Shown here one piece after another: positions 1 through 9,611 of a stretch of DNA of 64,000 nt. Both the position numbers and the translations under genes were made by a program. This DNA is from Muriicola soli (GTDB taxonomy: Bacteria > Bacteroidota > Bacteroidia > Flavobacteriales > Flavobacteriaceae). Location of the stretch: assembly GCF_004139715.1 (NCBI RefSeq), contig NZ_CP035544.1, positions 1,860,001 through 1,924,000 on the forward strand, written 5' to 3'. The notes beneath the pieces were generated by a model. The model did no database searches and was not told the DNA's origin. It worked only from the letters and a program-made list of their open reading frames with translations. Each line of letters begins with the position of its first letter. Position 1 is the first letter of the stretch.

Positions 1-2080
1 TCAACGGGTGCACTTGCATTTATAGTAGCTGAAAGCAAAGGCGTTGTACACCCTCTGCTGTCTCTGATCATAAAGTTATTGTACACCCCCGGTGCAAATC
101 CTGAAAACACATTCTGTGTCCCAAAAGATACTCCACCGTTGTCACTAAACTCATAAGGGGGTACACCGAAATTTGTATCCGGGGTAAGGGTAATGATCCC
201 ATTGTCATCCCCACAACTGGTGTCAGTAGGAGTGGCAAAGCCCACAATGGCTTCAGGAGGCGAAATAGTCACCACATTTGTTTCTGTAGTACAACCTCGA
301 CTATCACTTACCAAAAACTGAAAAGTAGTATCGGTAATAATCGATCCATCGTTGGGAATACTGTAAATAAATGAATTTCCGGTAATATTGTTTGAAGAGG
401 AAGTGTATGGCGCACCATCTATGCTCACTTCATAAACATCATAATCTCCTCCGGAAGGATAGCCATTAGAAATGGTTACTTGTATTTGAGCCGGCGGACC
501 TCCGCAATTGAGTTCTGTGATCGTCACCGCATTCGCAGAAATCTCGGGTTCAATAACTATCGTAACTGTGTCACGACAATCATTGGCATCTGCAACTTCA
601 ACGATATAGGTATTTGGAGTAAGCCCGTTAAAGGTACTCCCTCCTACCCAAAGGCCACTATTTATTCTGTATTGATAAGGTGGTAATCCTCCCGCTGCAT
701 TAACAGCAATAGTGGCTGCATCCACGTTATCGTAACAAAAATCACTGGCCGCATTATCAATGGTTAAGGTAGGTGCGGCAAGGGAATTAAGGGTAAAACT
801 ATCCGTTAGGGTACAACCATTCGCATCGGTCACACTCACCTGATACAGGCCATCAAGGGATAAATTAGAAAATGTATTTCCATTTTTCGGGCCTCGCACT
901 GACAGATCGGGTTGGGTGAGGGTATATCGATTTCCACCCCATCCACCAATGGTATTTATGGTAACGCTTCCGATATTCCCATTCTGGCAACTCATTGGCG
1001 TTACATTGAGGTTACTGATGGCAAAGGCCACAGCAGGCTCCTCGATAACAAGGGTAGCCGTATCGGTACAATTGGTATCTTCATCGGTTACGCTGATCAC
1101 ATAGCTTCCTGCGCTTAGTCCGGTTAGTGAAATTATCCCATTGCTCTCACCGGTATTCAGGGGTCCCGCATCTATACTATAACTATAAGTAGTGGCAAAT
1201 CCGTCTACAAGGAATCGGCCTTCTCCGTCACTGTCACCTACACAAGTCACCACCCTGGTTGCCTGTGCCTGTACAGATATTGAGCTGATATCCGTTATCG
1301 CAAAAACTTCATCATAGGAGCATCCCTCATTATCAGTAACCCGGAATGTGTAAGTACCTAGTCCAAGTCCGGTAAAAACAGGGTTATTACCGTTGTTTAT
1401 AGCACTTGCTGCAGGAGCGGTGATCTCATAGGTAAAGGGCGCTGTACCATCTGTAACGGCTACTGTCACCGAGGCAGTGCTGGTGATACAATCGATACTT
1501 GATATGGTAAAATCCATATCAGTTGGCTTATCCAGGGCATTGAATACGATGGGTGCTAGACTTTGAACACATCCATTAGCATCCCTTATTTGTGGGGTAT
1601 ACGTTCCTACGCCGAGATTTGTAAAAACAGTAGTTGCACTGAAACCTGCACCCAAACTGTAATCATAAGGGGCAGTACCCCTGATACACCGGAGATTGTA
1701 ATTTGCCCACCGTTTTCATTCAGACAGGTAGGTGAACTATCAACGGTTGCCGTGGCGGTAATACTAGATGGTGTTCCCACCGTTTCCACCGTAGCCGGCG
1801 TGGTACAGACAAAGCTCCCTTGCTGATAACGAATCATTACGTCATAGCTGCCTGGGGCCAATCCAGTAAATACATTACTGCTTTGGTAACTAACCCCATT
1901 GTTGTTACTGAATTCAAGGTTGTACCCAAAACCATTGGTGACATTTACTGTAATACTTCCATCATTTGCCCCGCCGCAATTGGCATCCTGAGTAGTAATG
2001 TTGAAAACAGGAGGAGGGAGGTCTTCCACATCAACACTCGCGGTTCTGGTACAGCCGTTGGCGTCTTCAATTAATATGGA
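1..2080 (-). repeat. Tandem SprB-type protein repeats, period about 245-280 bp
   Basis: Repeat ends (D-x-x-G-C or close variants such as DANGC, DNEGC, DSRGC) fall near 2056, 1577, 1329, 1074, 830, 580, 300 and 57. The spacing is about 243-280 bp (82-93 residues), except for the first interval, which holds two units. Each unit has a Gly-rich PY-x-Y-S core and a G-x-Y-x-V-x-V-x-D strand before the next Cys. DNA identity between units is low, so this is an old protein-level repeat array and not a recent DNA duplication. Confidence 0.8.
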
Positions 2081-3313
2081 ATAAGTACCTGCTGATGCCA
2101 CGGAAAAAACGGCTGTGCTTGCATAGGGAGAACTAAAACTTCCTCCGCCGTCCAGGCTATATCTGTAGGGAGAAGTTCCCCCTGATGTGTCAATGGTGAC
2201 ATCTACCGTTGCTGCACCACAACCAAAACTATCGTTAGCGGTAGCAGAAACTGCAATAGGGCTGATCCCGTTCCCTATTACAATGGGATCCGAATTGACG
2301 TCAAGAGTAATGAGTTCGTTACATTTGTTGGTTTCCACCCTTACACTGTAGGTTCCCGGGCTCACATTGGCAAAAGTGTAATTGCTTGCTGCATCAGGAC
2401 CGAAGGTATCTACCGTTACTGCATTCTTGATAAGCCTGTAGGTATAGAATCCAGGAACTCCGGTGACCTGCACGTCAATACTACCCAGCTCCCCGCTACA
2501 CAGAATATCGTTTGCAGTAACGTCCACATTGATGTCGAGGCTTTGTACTGTAACCGAGTTGGAGGGGAAAATACACGAACTACTCGATACATTCTTCAAT
2601 CTTACATAAACCAAATAATTACCCGGGGCGGTGATATCAAAGAAAGGGGTGTCCTGATAAGGTCCGGCAGGGCTATTCAAGCTGTACTCATAACCGGCAG
2701 GAACATTGGTAATTTCAACCCTACCCGGATTACCGCAAATGATATCCTCTTTAATCAACTGTGGATTAAGAGGATTTAAGGTAGATTTAAAATAGTAGTA
2801 TTGGCCTCCATCGACCCTTACCCGGAATTCACCGCTCGAATCCAGGTCGTAGGTAGCTCCCGTACCTACGGTGTCGTAACAGGTGTTGTTGGTATTTGCA
2901 CAATCTTCCACCACAGAAGCTGCACAACGGTTTGGGTCTAATTTTTGCCATTCGTAGGAGGTTCCGGACTGACTTAAACTCAAGGTTCTGACGTCACTGG
3001 TACCACAGAGAAAGAATTTTGCAAGGGTACTACCGTCATTAGGGCAGGTTACCTCTTCATCGGCCCCTAGAATAATGGTGACAAACATTGGGGCATTAGG
3101 GGATAGGGCTAGATCGGTCTCCACAGCAACGGCAGAAACGGAAAATTCCGCTTTATTATCTGCTTTTGCCTGATTGGTCTCAACCGAGGAAACACTATCA
3201 AACCTTGAAAAAAAGCTGTAAACGCTTGGATTTGCTATGGCCGATGTACCTATGATACAGAACACCAACCAAAGCACGGCATACAAAAAATGCCTGAATT
3301 TTTTAGGGAGCAT
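1..3313 (-). CDS. Giant SprB-repeat surface adhesin, 5' part, frameshifted, runs off the left edge
   Basis: The gene reads leftward from ATG at 3313. Residues 1-27 look like a signal peptide (basic start, hydrophobic core, AIA end). A Cys-containing N-terminal domain follows, and then SprB-type repeats whose units end in DANGC-like motifs. The reading frame breaks at the C4 run 1678-1681 and stops at 1607. Adding one base there restores a GVSGGTAPYDYSLG-type repeat motif, and the new frame stays open, without a stop, to base 1. I read the two parts as one gene of over 1,100 codons whose C-terminus, and any T9SS sorting domain, lies outside the window. Proteins of this build are exported by the type 9 system and act as cell-surface adhesins in gliding flavobacteria; the specific role here is unknown. 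The gene may be truly broken, or the break may be a sequencing error. Confidence 0.85.
1678..1681 (-). other. Frameshift site in adhesin gene (C4 run, one base short)
   Basis: On the coding strand TCA GGG GTA CTG leads to a stop at 1607. Five G instead of four gives TCA GGG GGT ACT GCC CCT, which restores the repeat core S-G-G-T-A-P and opens the frame for the remaining 1.67 kb. This is a one-base homopolymer contraction. Confidence 0.85.
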
Positions 3314-3397
3314 AGGTTAATCCATATTATGGCAAGAATATGTTGATTTGGGATCAGTATATTCAGAGCGTAGTTATCAATCTTATAATTTTCTCTT

Positions 3398-3405
3398 TAT
3401 CTTTG
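3398..3405 (+). promoter_or_regulatory. Bacteroidota -7 promoter element, TATCTTTG
   Basis: It matches TAnnTTTG exactly and lies 40 bases ahead of the ATG of the PQQ-type dehydrogenase gene. No convincing -33 element was seen. Confidence 0.5.
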
Positions 3406-3445
3406 GTTCTCACACCATTATTATTAATCATTTTAACGTTTGAAA

Positions 3446-4567
3446 ATGAAAAAAAGTATCGTTATCCCCTGTTTTTTCGTTGTAATGACCTTTATCTCTT
3501 GTGCTCAGAAGACGGATAATGAGTTGAAAAAACCGGAAGAAATGATCGTTTCGGCGGATTTGATTGTAGACGGATTGCAAATTCCGTGGGGAATGGTATT
3601 TCTTCCTGATGGGAGTATGTTGATTACCGAAAAATCAGGAGAAATCATCCATTACAAAGAGGGTGAAAAGACACAAATCAACAACGTTCCCGAGGTCTAC
3701 CTAAGAGGGCAGGGAGGATTATTAGACATTGAACTCCATCCCTCATATGAGGAGAACGGGTGGCTATACCTTTCCTACTCTTCAGAAGAAGGCGATGACA
3801 AAGGAGGGAATACAGCTATTGCCAGAGCCAAACTGCAAGGAAATTCTCTGACCAATGTCGAGGTGCTTTACAAAGCAACTCCTAATACTACCCGCGGGCA
3901 ACACTTTGGTTCCCGACTCGAATTTGATAACGAAGGCTATCTCTACTTCACCATTGGGGAACGGGGCGACAGGGATGTAAATCCACAGGATCTCACTCGT
4001 GACGGAGGAAAAGTCTACAGGATAAATGACGATGGTTCTATCCCAAGTGACAACCCTTTTGTGAACGAACAAGGGGCTAAAGCGGCTATTTACACCTATG
4101 GGAACCGAAATCCGCAGGGAATGCTCAAACATCCCGAAACCGGGGAAATCTGGATCCATGAACACGGACCTAGGGGTGGAGATGAGATCAATATTGTAAA
4201 AAAAGGGGCAAATTACGGCTGGCCGGTAATTACGTATGGGATCAATTACAGTGGTACCCCAATAACCGATAAAACAGAAATGGAAGGGATGGAACAACCC
4301 ATTCATTACTGGGTACCCTCCATTGCTCCCAGCGGAATGACCTTTGTCACTTCAGATATCTATCCCGAATGGAAAGGTGATCTACTGGTAGGCTCACTCT
4401 CCTTTCAATATTTGGAACGTCTGCAAATGGATGGTGAAAAAGTGACTTACCGCGAAGAATTACTCGAGGACATCGGAAGGGTGAGAAACGTAAGACAGGG
4501 GCCTGACGGATATATTTACGTAGCCGTTGAAGGCAAGGGAATTTACAAATTAGTGCCTAAAGCTTAA
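3446..4567 (+). CDS. PQQ-dependent soluble sugar dehydrogenase, lipoprotein
   Basis: 373 residues. It belongs to the glucose/sorbosone dehydrogenase family (six-bladed beta-propeller; E. coli YliI is a relative), which oxidises aldose sugars with PQQ as cofactor. The N-terminus is a lipoprotein signal with lipobox F-I-S-C, so the enzyme is probably anchored on the periplasmic side of a membrane. Family motifs are an early PWGMVFLPDG segment, GGLLDIELHP, and NRNPQG followed by EHGPRGGDE. A TTG six bases upstream is in frame, but ATG at 3446 gives the compact lipoprotein start MKKS. The gene is convergent with murQ and not clearly part of that cluster. The substrate cannot be told from sequence. 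Confidence 0.88.
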   Translation: MKKSIVIPCFFVVMTFISCAQKTDNELKKPEEMIVSADLIVDGLQIPWGMVFLPDGSMLITEKSGEIIHYKEGEKTQINNVPEVYLRGQGGLLDIELHPSYEENGWLYLSYSSEEGDDKGGNTAIARAKLQGNSLTNVEVLYKATPNTTRGQHFGSRLEFDNEGYLYFTIGERGDRDVNPQDLTRDGGKVYRINDDGSIPSDNPFVNEQGAKAAIYTYGNRNPQGMLKHPETGEIWIHEHGPRGGDEINIVKKGANYGWPVITYGINYSGTPITDKTEMEGMEQPIHYWVPSIAPSGMTFVTSDIYPEWKGDLLVGSLSFQYLERLQMDGEKVTYREELLEDIGRVRNVRQGPDGYIYVAVEGKGIYKLVPKA

Positions 4568-4587
4568 TCCTGATTTAAAACTGGATT

Positions 4588-5403
4588 TTATTTACTGCAG
4601 GCGTCTATGGCCTTTTTTACCGAGCCGTATTTCTGCAGGGTTTCGGCTGCTGTTTGATAGTCTAAGTTCAGACTTTCCATTAAATATCTGGTGCCGCGGT
4701 CTACGAGTTTATTATTACTCAATTGCATGTTCACCATTTTATTTCCTTTTACCCTGCCAATTTTAATCATCAGCGCTGTAGAGATCATGTTCAGAGCCAG
4801 TTTCTGAGAGGTTCCCCCTTTCATTCTGGTACTTCCCGTGACAAATTCGGGTCCTACCTCCATCTCAATGGGAATTTCCGCTGCCAAAGCAAGGGGAGAT
4901 CCCGGATTATTGGTGATGCCGGCAGTGAGTAATCCTTTTTTTCGAGCCGTAGAAATTCCGCCGATTACATAGGGAGTAGTTCCTGATGAGGCGATACCTA
5001 CCACCGTATCAGAAGTATTGATATCAAAAGCCTGAAGATCCTTCCAGGCCTGTTCTGTATCATCTTCGGCATATTCAACCGCCTTGCGAATCGCGGAGTC
5101 TCCACCTGCGATAATACCAATAACACGGTCGTGTGAAAGGCCAAAAGTGGGCGGAATCTCAGATGCGTCAAGTATCCCTAGTCGGCCACTCGTACCTGCC
5201 CCGATATAAAAAAGTCGGCCTCCGGCAAGGAACCTGTCTGTAAGGGCTTCCACCAATTGCTCAATCCTTGGCATTGCTTCAGAAACTGCTAAAGCAACTT
5301 TTTGATCTTCCTTATTCATATTTCTCAGCAATTCAGCAGTGCTCATCTGTTCCAGATGATCGTAATCTGAAGCCTCTTCGGTAATCTTTTTGAATTCGGA
5401 CAT
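4588..5403 (-). CDS. murQ: N-acetylmuramic acid 6-phosphate etherase
   Basis: 271 residues, the compact length seen in Bacteroidota. MurQ cleaves the D-lactyl ether of MurNAc-6-P to give GlcNAc-6-P and lactate in cell-wall recycling. A SIS sugar-phosphate isomerase fold is shown by GAGTSGRLGILDASE near residues 68-82. E82 and E113 match the two catalytic glutamates of the family by position. A GSTRMKGGTSQK motif near residue 190 is the second phosphate-binding region. It lies two bases after the DeoR-type regulator on the same strand, so the two are probably co-transcribed. Its product feeds the deaminase fusion encoded divergently. Confidence 0.95.
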   Translation of the reverse strand: MSEFKKITEEASDYDHLEQMSTAELLRNMNKEDQKVALAVSEAMPRIEQLVEALTDRFLAGGRLFYIGAGTSGRLGILDASEIPPTFGLSHDRVIGIIAGGDSAIRKAVEYAEDDTEQAWKDLQAFDINTSDTVVGIASSGTTPYVIGGISTARKKGLLTAGITNNPGSPLALAAEIPIEMEVGPEFVTGSTRMKGGTSQKLALNMISTALMIKIGRVKGNKMVNMQLSNNKLVDRGTRYLMESLNLDYQTAAETLQKYGSVKKAIDACSK

Positions 5404-5405
5404 GG

Positions 5406-6155
5406 CTATAACAGGCGTAGATCCTGATTTCTGAATGGGTTTAACAAGGCGCTCTCCGGCGGTAATTCCGTAATCATCGAATTGATAGCGTGGATATCAC
5501 AAGTTTTAAACCGATGCTGGGAATTTAACTTTTCAGAGATACACAAAAGTATAGTTTTTTTGGAAGCTCGGATGACTGCTTTTTTGAGTTGCACTACATC
5601 CCAGTCAAATTCTGTCAAACCGTGAAGTGAATCTACATAACCCGTTCCGATAAAAGAATAGTCGAAGCGTACTTCGGCGAGGCGCTGTATGGTATACGCT
5701 CCATGAGAAATCATTGATTCCCTGGAGATTCTCCCGCCTATAAATATAAGATCTACATTGGGCATACCTGCCAATTGCAGTGCCACAGGGAGGCTGAAGG
5801 TAAAACAACTAAGTTTTATTTTGGGGGGAATCATGCGTGCCATCTCCAGGCAGGTTGTTCCCCCATCGATAAAAATTACATCCCCATTCCTCAATATCCC
5901 CACGGCTTTTTCTGCAATAGAGATCTTTTCATTCAGGGCATAAACATTAGAACTCCTGGTAGAGGTATGGGTATATCCCAGTGAGATCGCACCCCCGTGA
6001 ACCTTCCTGAGTTTGCTACTGGCGTCGAGTTCCTTCACATCCCTGCGAACGGTGTCAACGGAAACCTCGAGCTTTTCAGATAGATCAGTGAGCAAAACCC
6101 GGTTATGAAGGTCAACCTCGTTTAATATTAGTTGTTTACGCTCTTCTTTTAACAT
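5406..6155 (-). CDS. DeoR-family transcriptional regulator of amino-sugar genes
   Basis: 249 residues. The N-terminal winged helix (about 1-57) shows the DeoR signature with SVDTVRRDVKEL. The C-terminal part is the DeoRC sugar-phosphate sensor domain, with an IFIDGGTTCLEMA segment near 95-107 and FIGTGYVD later. Such regulators bind operators near their own genes and release on binding a phosphorylated sugar. The gene is followed at once by murQ and faces the NagB fusion across a 158-base gap that contains repeated ATGC[A/T]GT-like sites. I infer that it controls both directions. The effector could be GlcNAc-6-P, MurNAc-6-P or GlcN-6-P. Confidence 0.9.
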   Translation of the reverse strand: MLKEERKQLILNEVDLHNRVLLTDLSEKLEVSVDTVRRDVKELDASSKLRKVHGGAISLGYTHTSTRSSNVYALNEKISIAEKAVGILRNGDVIFIDGGTTCLEMARMIPPKIKLSCFTFSLPVALQLAGMPNVDLIFIGGRISRESMISHGAYTIQRLAEVRFDYSFIGTGYVDSLHGLTEFDWDVVQLKKAVIRASKKTILLCISEKLNSQHRFKTCDIHAINSMITELPPESALLNPFRNQDLRLL

Positions 6156-6182
6156 CTGTAAGGGATTTTTAGCAATTCAATT

Positions 6183-6261
6183 ATGCTGTTTTATGCTTTT
6201 ATTGAACAAATATAATTACTAAATAGCAATTAACTGCATTATTTCTTGCAAAATACTGCAT
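6183..6261. promoter_or_regulatory. Candidate DeoR operator region: four related octamers
   Basis: The gap between the regulator and the NagB fusion holds ATGCTGTT (6183-6190), ATGCTTTT (6193-6200) and, in the opposite orientation, AACTGCAT (6232-6239) and TACTGCAT (6254-6261). The first pair is 10 bp apart and the second 22 bp, close to one and two helical turns. TAGCAATT also occurs twice (6170-6177 and 6224-6231). Binding by the DeoR protein is inference. Confidence 0.4.
6207..6214 (-). promoter_or_regulatory. -7 promoter element for the DeoR-murQ operon, TATATTTG
   Basis: On the minus strand this reads TATATTTG, an exact TAnnTTTG match, 51 bases upstream of the regulator ATG. It sits between the candidate operator octamers. 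Confidence 0.5.
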
Positions 6262-6278
6262 ATTTAAAAATAATTCTA

Positions 6279-6286
6279 TACTTTTG
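6279..6286 (+). promoter_or_regulatory. -7 promoter element for the NagB-fusion operon, TACTTTTG
   Basis: Exact TAnnTTTG match, 27 bases before the ATG at 6314 and just downstream of the candidate operator repeats. Confidence 0.5.
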
Positions 6287-6313
6287 CCTCGTATAACACT
6301 TTAATCCAACACT

Positions 6314-8257
6314 ATGATTTCCTCCCTTCCAGCTTCTGAAACCGGTTCTTTTCCAACCGATGACGAATCGCGTAAATTTGAACGGATCAACACCAAGATT
6401 CATCAAAATTCTGAAGAGGCCTCTTTTTATGTAGCCAACGAAATTGCTGAACTCATCCGCCAGCGTCAGAAAAGTGGCAAAAACGCTGTACTTGGCCTTG
6501 CTACGGGGTCTACCCCAACCAAAGTTTATGAATTCCTGGTAAAGTTTCACAAGGAGGAGGGGTTGAGCTTTAAAAACGTGATCACCTTCAATCTCGATGA
6601 ATACTACCCAATGGCTGCTGATTCGATACACAGCTATGTGAGATTTATGGGGGAACACCTCTTTGATCATATCGATATAAAAAAATCCAACATCCATATT
6701 CCAGACGGTACTCTCGAAAAAGAAGATGTAAAAGACTATTGCCGGGCTTATGAACAAAAAATACTGAAGGCAGGCGGACTAGACATACAAGTGCTGGGGA
6801 TCGGGCGAACAGGTCATATCGGCTTTAATGAACCGGGTTCTACGCTGTCAAGTAAAACAAGGCTCGTACGTTTAGACAGAGTTACGAAACTGGATGCTGC
6901 CAGTGATTTCTTTGGCCTGGAAAACGTGCCCTCCAGGGCGATTACCATGGGTGTAGGAACCATACTCTCCGCAAAACGGATTATCCTAATGGCCTGGGGC
7001 GAAGGAAAGTCAGACATTATTAATCAGGCTGTGGAAGGACCCGTACGTGAGTCGGTCCCTGCAACTTTCCTGCAGCATCACGATAATTGCGACTTTATCC
7101 TGGACGAAGCTGCAGCCTCTGCTCTAACACGCGTAAGCACCCCCTGGCTTGTAAGCGAATGCCAATGGGACGACATTCTAATCAAAAGGGCCACTATCTG
7201 GCTTTCAGAAAAACTGAACAAAGCTATTCTGAAATTGACCAACGAGGATTATAACGAATACGGAATGGGTAGCCTTATTGCTGAAGTGGGATCTGCTGAA
7301 CACATAAACCTTATCGTCTTCAACCAGTTACAACGCACTATTACAGGATGGCCAGGGGGGAAACCAAATGCGGATGACAGCAAAAGACCGGAAAGAAAAG
7401 AACCCTACCCCAAAACCTCACTTATCTTCAGTCCGCACCCCGATGATGATGTTATTTCCATGGGGGGTACTTTGCTCCGACTGGTAGATCAGGGACATGA
7501 AGTACACGTCGCCTATCAGACTTCCGGAAATATCGCTGTCTTTGACGACGAGGTCATCCGCTTTCTAGATTTTGCCAGGGAAGTAGAGGAAAACAACAAA
7601 GAGCTGCAAAAACAAGTCAGGGAAGTCAGACAATTTCTGGATAAAAAACTACCCGGACAAGTCGACAGTCCGCAAATCCAAAATTTCAAGGGCCTGATCC
7701 GAAAAGGAGAAGCACTTTCCGCATGCAGGTACTGCGGTGTTAAAGAATCCAATGCCCATTTCCAGAACCTGCCTTTTTACGAAACGGGGACGGTAAAGAA
7801 AAAGCCATTTTCAGATGCCGACATTCAACAGACCTATGAATTATTACAGGAGATTCAACCTCATCAGATCTTTGCCGCAGGAGATTTATCCGACCCGCAT
7901 GGCACTCACAGGGTATGCCTGAACATTATCTACAGGGCTCTTGACAAATTGGTAAAGGAAAAGGCGTCCTGGCTCAAAGACTGCTATGTCTGGCTTTACC
8001 GAGGTGCCTGGCAGGAGTGGGATATCGCCGATATGGAAATGGCGGTACCTATTGGTCCGGCAGATATGGAACGGAAAAAAAATGCCATCTTTAAACACCA
8101 GTCTCAAAAGGATAGCGCGATGTTCCCGGGGAATGATAATCGAGAATTCTGGCAAAGAGCTGAACAGAGGAACAAAGAAACCGCAAAGAACTACAATGCG
8201 CTCGGCCTAGCCGAATACGAGGCCATAGAAGGCTTTGTGCGCTATCACTTTATGTAG
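6314..8257 (+). CDS. nagB: Glucosamine-6-phosphate deaminase fused to a PIG-L/LmbE deacetylase-like domain
   Basis: 647 residues, against about 260-270 for a simple NagB. Residues about 30-300 are the deaminase: GLATGSTPTK (61-70), NLDEYYPM with the general-base Asp (D95), then GIGRTGHIGFNEPGS (162-176) with H168 and E173 of the catalytic set. The Asp normally two residues before that His is Thr here (T166). Residues about 365-600 form a second domain with the PIG-L/LmbE zinc motifs: HPDDD at 375-379 and DPHGTH at 527-532. PIG-L proteins hydrolyse N-acetyl groups from GlcNAc-type sugars. The deaminase makes fructose-6-P and ammonia from GlcN-6-P. I infer that the second domain may supply the missing GlcNAc-6-P deacetylase step. 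First gene of the plus-strand recycling operon. Confidence 0.9.
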   Translation: MISSLPASETGSFPTDDESRKFERINTKIHQNSEEASFYVANEIAELIRQRQKSGKNAVLGLATGSTPTKVYEFLVKFHKEEGLSFKNVITFNLDEYYPMAADSIHSYVRFMGEHLFDHIDIKKSNIHIPDGTLEKEDVKDYCRAYEQKILKAGGLDIQVLGIGRTGHIGFNEPGSTLSSKTRLVRLDRVTKLDAASDFFGLENVPSRAITMGVGTILSAKRIILMAWGEGKSDIINQAVEGPVRESVPATFLQHHDNCDFILDEAAASALTRVSTPWLVSECQWDDILIKRATIWLSEKLNKAILKLTNEDYNEYGMGSLIAEVGSAEHINLIVFNQLQRTITGWPGGKPNADDSKRPERKEPYPKTSLIFSPHPDDDVISMGGTLLRLVDQGHEVHVAYQTSGNIAVFDDEVIRFLDFAREVEENNKELQKQVREVRQFLDKKLPGQVDSPQIQNFKGLIRKGEALSACRYCGVKESNAHFQNLPFYETGTVKKKPFSDADIQQTYELLQEIQPHQIFAAGDLSDPHGTHRVCLNIIYRALDKLVKEKASWLKDCYVWLYRGAWQEWDIADMEMAVPIGPADMERKKNAIFKHQSQKDSAMFPGNDNREFWQRAEQRNKETAKNYNALGLAEYEAIEGFVRYHFM

Positions 8258-8345
8258 AAAAGAACTTATTCAGCAAGCCAAATATTTTAGTGAAGCAGGA
8301 AGCCTAACCAAAGTTTAATTTTTACATTTAGCCTGAAGAGCTGGT

Positions 8346-9611
8346 ATGATACAAAAAAATAAATGGGCGTGGGCATGGGTACCTACCCTATACTTTACCC
8401 AGGGTTTACCTTATGTCATGGTGGTTACTGTTTCGGTGATCATGTACAAAAAACTGGGGATCAGTAACGCAGATATCGGCCTGTATACCAGCTGGCTTTA
8501 CCTGCCCTGGGTGATCAAACCCTTGTGGAGCCCCTTCCTCGATTTGATAGGCACTAAACGCAATTGGTTTCTGTTTATGCAATTGCTGGTCGCCCTTTCC
8601 TTTCTGGCCATCGGCTTAACCCTTCCAACCAATATCTTTTTTATCACCACCCTGGCTTGCTTCTGGATGGCAGCATTTGCTTCCGCGACCAATGACATAG
8701 CTTCCGATGGGTACTATATGATCGGACTGACCGAAGAGAAGCAATCTTTTTTTGTGGGTGTTCGAAGTACATTCTACAAGCTGGCCAATGTTACCGGACA
8801 AGGTCTACTGGTAATCTTAGCGGGGTTCCTTGAAAATTACTACGGGGATAATACAAAAGCATGGTCGGTTACCATGATTGCCGCTGCCGGACTCATGCTA
8901 TTATTTACAGTTTCCAATGCTATTTTCTGTCCTAAATTTGAATCGTCCAAAGCGATTGTCCTCGACAAGCCCAATAGCTTCCTGGAGGTATTTACATCTT
9001 TTTTCAAAAAACCCGGTATAGGAATGGCCCTGGCCTTTATCCTTTTCTTCAGACTGGGTGAGTCCCAACTGGTTAAAATGGCTTCTCCTTTTCTTCTCGA
9101 TCCACCCGAAGCAGGTGGCCTTGGATACACTACAGCTGAAGTGGGAACCATATACGGAACAATAGGGGTGATTATGCTCACTGTAGGGGGTATTCTCGGA
9201 GGAATCCTTATTTCCAGACATGGCTTAAAAAAATGGTTCTTCCCCATGGTACTCTCCTTGAACATTCCGAATGCGTTTTACGCTTTCCTGGCCATCACTG
9301 AAACCAGCAACTTAGGTGCTGTTGTAACAACAGTCATTTTAGAGCAGTTTGGATACGGCTTTGCCATTGCCGGTTTTATGGTATATCTGATTTATATTGC
9401 TGAAGGCATTTCTAAAACCTCCCATTACGCCCTGGCAACAGGGTTTATGGCCCTGGGCATGATGCTTCCCGGATTGATCAGTGGATATATGCAGGAATGG
9501 CTGGGCTATGATGGCTTTTTTATATGGGTCGTATTAGCAGCACTACCCTCCCTTATTTTATTAAAGTACATTAAATATCCTCCTGAATATGGGAAAAAAC
9601 GGGCAAGCTAG
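8346..9611 (+). CDS. AmpG-like MFS transporter, probable muropeptide or sugar importer
   Basis: 421 residues, with about 12 predicted membrane segments and the MFS fold. The start (P-T-L-Y-F-T-Q-G-L-P-Y) and the loop W-S-P-F-L-D near residue 60 match the AmpG / acetyl-CoA-transporter-like branch of MFS. AmpG proteins bring GlcNAc-anhMurNAc muropeptides into the cytoplasm. The gene lies 88 bases after the deaminase fusion and overlaps the next gene by 23 bases. Placement between peptidoglycan-sugar enzymes supports a muropeptide or chitobiose-type substrate. The family is broad and the exact substrate is inference. Confidence 0.85.
   Translation: MIQKNKWAWAWVPTLYFTQGLPYVMVVTVSVIMYKKLGISNADIGLYTSWLYLPWVIKPLWSPFLDLIGTKRNWFLFMQLLVALSFLAIGLTLPTNIFFITTLACFWMAAFASATNDIASDGYYMIGLTEEKQSFFVGVRSTFYKLANVTGQGLLVILAGFLENYYGDNTKAWSVTMIAAAGLMLLFTVSNAIFCPKFESSKAIVLDKPNSFLEVFTSFFKKPGIGMALAFILFFRLGESQLVKMASPFLLDPPEAGGLGYTTAEVGTIYGTIGVIMLTVGGILGGILISRHGLKKWFFPMVLSLNIPNAFYAFLAITETSNLGAVVTTVILEQFGYGFAIAGFMVYLIYIAEGISKTSHYALATGFMALGMMLPGLISGYMQEWLGYDGFFIWVVLAALPSLILLKYIKYPPEYGKKRAS

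Noticed and set aside
1563-2779. Several plus-strand open frames of 78-87 codons
   Set aside because: They are antisense readings of the SprB repeats, with start codons at arbitrary points.
3782-4306. A 174-codon open frame on the minus strand
   Set aside because: It lies wholly inside the PQQ-type dehydrogenase gene, whose motifs are unmistakable; it has no motif of its own.
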